A stretch of 64,000 bases of DNA, from assembly GCF_000150275.1 (NCBI RefSeq), contig NW_002060949.1, positions 5,021,193 to 5,085,192 on the forward strand, written 5' to 3'. The notes under the pieces were generated by a model, which had not been told where the DNA came from, did no database searches, and saw only the letters and a program-made list of their open reading frames with translations. Both the position numbers and the translations under genes were made by a program. Positions 61,694 through 64,000 of this stretch are shown here, in pieces. Position 1 is the first letter of the stretch. Every line of letters starts with the position of its first letter. Source of the stretch: Trichoplax adhaerens (taxonomy: Eukaryota; Placozoa; Uniplacotomia; Trichoplacea; Trichoplacidae).

Positions 61694-64000
61694 CTACACA
61701 CAGGTCTGTGCATTATTATTTATAGTACCACCCATATCACGATTTTCTGATTGATGTTGTGGTATTTTCTTCGATGCCGTCACTTTCGATTTGCCAACCT
61801 TTCTACTCGATATTTGGCCGTTTTCGATGGCCTCATTTAAAGGTGTTCTCTGTACGCTTTGCTTGCTATGGATAGATTTAATACCTTTACCTTGTATCGC
61901 AATCATCTTTACTGAATCGCTGTGGACACTTCCTACATATATGTATCCTTGTGTCAATGCTGGGCCGAGATAGCGAGGACTGGCAAGATTCATCAGATGT
62001 CGTGAGACAGAACTAAAAAGTATTAAAGAAATGATTATGTCAGAAAATTGTTACTAAGTCAACTAAACTGCATCAAATTATACCATAATTATTTCCATTA
62101 ATGTAAATTATACATCAAGAGAAATAATAATTAAATTATTAACATAAATAAACATTTAAGATTATTTGCTGGTTATTGACATAAGCGTAAAAAACCTGTT
62201 ATCTGGATGGATTTGTATGATTTCCATAGAATTAAAATGGGTGACGTACAGGAATGGCTCGCGATATACTATATGAATATTAATACATTAATGTCAGACG
62301 TAAATTTAAGATAGTTAGAGCTGTATAATCCTATAATACTAAAATAGCTAATAGTATACGTAATATATTACAGAATTAATTTACCAAAAGTAAGAGGCAA
62401 TCTTGACCATTTTAAATCATCCTTTCTAGTCCTTTTTCCGCACTCATTTACGAATATGCCAAATTCTAGTTAAGTACACCAAAAAAATACCAAACTTGTG
62501 ACAACAATAAACATGTTTACTACATACGTCTATACTGTATCAACATCATCAACTTTCTTAAGATTTCACTTTGCCACTTACCAGAGAAACAGAGCAAATA
62601 TTCTTCGTCTGAAATCTTAATGCATGCAATAGGAAAACTGCTAGCTGATGATACACCATAAATTGCAAATGCAAGGGAAGAATCATCACGGTCCAAGAAT
62701 TCTTTTAAAATAGGAGAAATGAATACAACGCTTAATTGTTGCTCGATATAATTGCTATTAAAGAAAAATTTAATATGCGCCTATTTTTTAAAATAATAAA
62801 CTACATGTACGTATGTAAAAGCACATATCTTTTACCATTTATTTCATTAGTTTTCAAATTAATAATGTGATATCTATCCGTTCCTATAATAACTCCTGAA
62901 TTTGTAAATTGAATACAGCTGCATGGTTCCTGGGTTGCAATTTCCTAATTTCAAATAAATATAGTATAAGCGTAAGATAGTGTTGCGGTAAATTACAATT
63001 TAAAAGTAGCATTTAGTATTACTAAGTTCACCTTTTTAATGCAGAATGTTTTATCTTTTGCAGAAAATTCAAGTAAAGTTGTTTTATTTTGTAATGCTGC
63101 ACAAACGTAAAGGCGTCCATTAATCTGCAAACATATCATAAGTAATTTTTAATTTTAGATCGCTATCCATCAACTGTATCAATATATATATATATATATA
63201 TGTAAGCTACATATTTACTCGTGCGGATGAAAATAGATGGCATGAATGAATATTTTGCACTGTATTTATAGCCAGCTTCATCTGGGGAAAAGTGCCAGCC
63301 TTTTTGGAAAGATCGTCTCTATCAATCCAACACAACTGCTTATCTTTACCTTAAAAATAGAATTTACTCTATATTATTATCATTATCCAGTTACTGCTTT
63401 CATGAAAATAAGATAATATCAAACCTGTGATTAATATTAGCATTTGCTGATCGTCAGTATATTGCATTTGAAATACACCCGGTATCCCTGACAATTGATT
63501 GAGGCTACCGGAACGATGACTAGATTTGATACTGGATGAGTGTAATGTAAATAAGCCTTCTTCACAGCCAACAAAAACGTATTTCTCTTTACTTGGTAGA
63601 GTACAATTGATCTCCTTGACACTTTTACCATGTAATTCAAGTATTACATTTCCGTCAACTGGTCTGCTACTATCTTCTTGGTCGTCAATTAAATGTTCTA
63701 AAGCTTTTACCCAACGTTGTTTCTCAGTAAAATTGGATGCCATCAAATACATTATCTGAGATGGCCAACAAGCAGTAATAGGTCGTATTTCAATACCAAT
63801 GATGAAAGGACGATCAGTCGAAGCAACGCTACTTAGTTCAACACTATTCACTTCGGCATTAATAACAGTTTCCGAATTTTTAAGAATCAAGCTAAATTCT
63901 TCCAGTGGACTTTCATCCCTTTCTTTATTATATAAAGCAATTCTATCCTCTGCTAATACAATCCATCTATTTTCCCAATTTTTCTTAGTACTACCTGGTC
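61694..64000 (-). CDS. CIT: citron-like kinase, C-terminal PH and CNH domains (partial)
   Basis: The 3' part of a gene running right to left whose kinase or coiled-coil part would lie beyond 64000. The exon open at the window edge (63425-64000) encodes a PH domain ([20 protein letters not shown].., ending [13 protein letters not shown]) and the start of a CNH domain ([20 protein letters not shown]). Further CNH exons follow at about 63212-63352 ([16 protein letters not shown]), 63031-63126, 62840-62945 ([20 protein letters not shown]), 62586-62754 ([13 protein letters not shown]), 62385-62465 ([13 protein letters not shown]), 62196-62268 ([17 protein letters not shown]) and 61694-62012 ([18 protein letters not shown]). 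These align in order with the C-terminus of citron Rho-interacting kinase, which organises the midbody in cytokinesis. The tail is basic and Ser-rich without a CRIB motif, arguing against the related MRCK kinases. Whether the kinase domain is present upstream cannot be seen. Confidence 0.9.
63182..63201. repeat. AT dinucleotide microsatellite
   Basis: About ten uninterrupted TA units in an intron of the citron-like gene. Shorter runs occur near 1540, 15000 and 43685. Confidence 0.9.

Noticed and set aside
1-64000. tRNA, rRNA, CRISPR array or autonomous transposon genes
   Set aside because: No reverse transcriptase, transposase, cloverleaf or regular spacer-repeat pattern was recognised on reading either strand. 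A covariance-model scan could still find a tRNA that was missed by eye.

Overview
This is a nuclear window from an animal genome. It is AT-rich, with compact multi-exon genes, canonical GT..AG introns of roughly 50 to 900 bases (a few of 1.7 to 3.7 kb), no operons and no ribosome-binding sites. The gene set (GCN1, a citron-type PH-CNH protein, frizzled-type cysteine-rich domains, a TMCO6/importin-alpha-like armadillo protein, luciferase-superfamily acyl-CoA synthetases, adenosine kinase) is metazoan. Compact genes with animal-type domain architectures suggest an early-branching animal such as a placozoan (Trichoplax/Hoilungia). That placement is an inference and was not checked by a search.

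Layout. 1-84: apparent last coding exon of a plus-strand gene entering from the left. 1846-2883 (-): intronless adenosine kinase. 2884-5994: repeat-rich spacer with TACTG/CAGTA palindromes, an inverted-repeat element and a long foldback hairpin. 5995-8493 (+): six-exon type II membrane protein with a JmjC/cupin-like domain. 9844-13845 and 16374-22570 (+): two tandem paralogous acyl-CoA synthetases with identical intron phases, ending in SKL and CKL (peroxisomal signals). 22571-27296: spacer with degenerate tandem repeats. 27297-30971 and 37790-42949 (+): two paralogous secreted, probably GPI-anchored proteins, each with two frizzled-type cysteine arrays; the first is interrupted by a run of N. 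Between them on the minus strand, 31895-34942, lies a 13-exon armadillo protein. 44097-59017 (-): complete GCN1. 61694-64000 (-): PH-CNH end of a citron-like gene that leaves the window on the right.

The genes do not form one pathway. Two local themes stand out. First, dispersed gene duplication: the synthetase pair and the CRD pair both keep their intron phases. Second, pervasive short-range tandem duplication (65 to about 380 bp units) in introns and spacers, which appears to be the main source of non-coding length here. I found no tRNA, rRNA, CRISPR or autonomous transposon coding sequence. Exon boundaries were derived by hand from splice signals, frame and paralogue or family comparison, so they are predictions.
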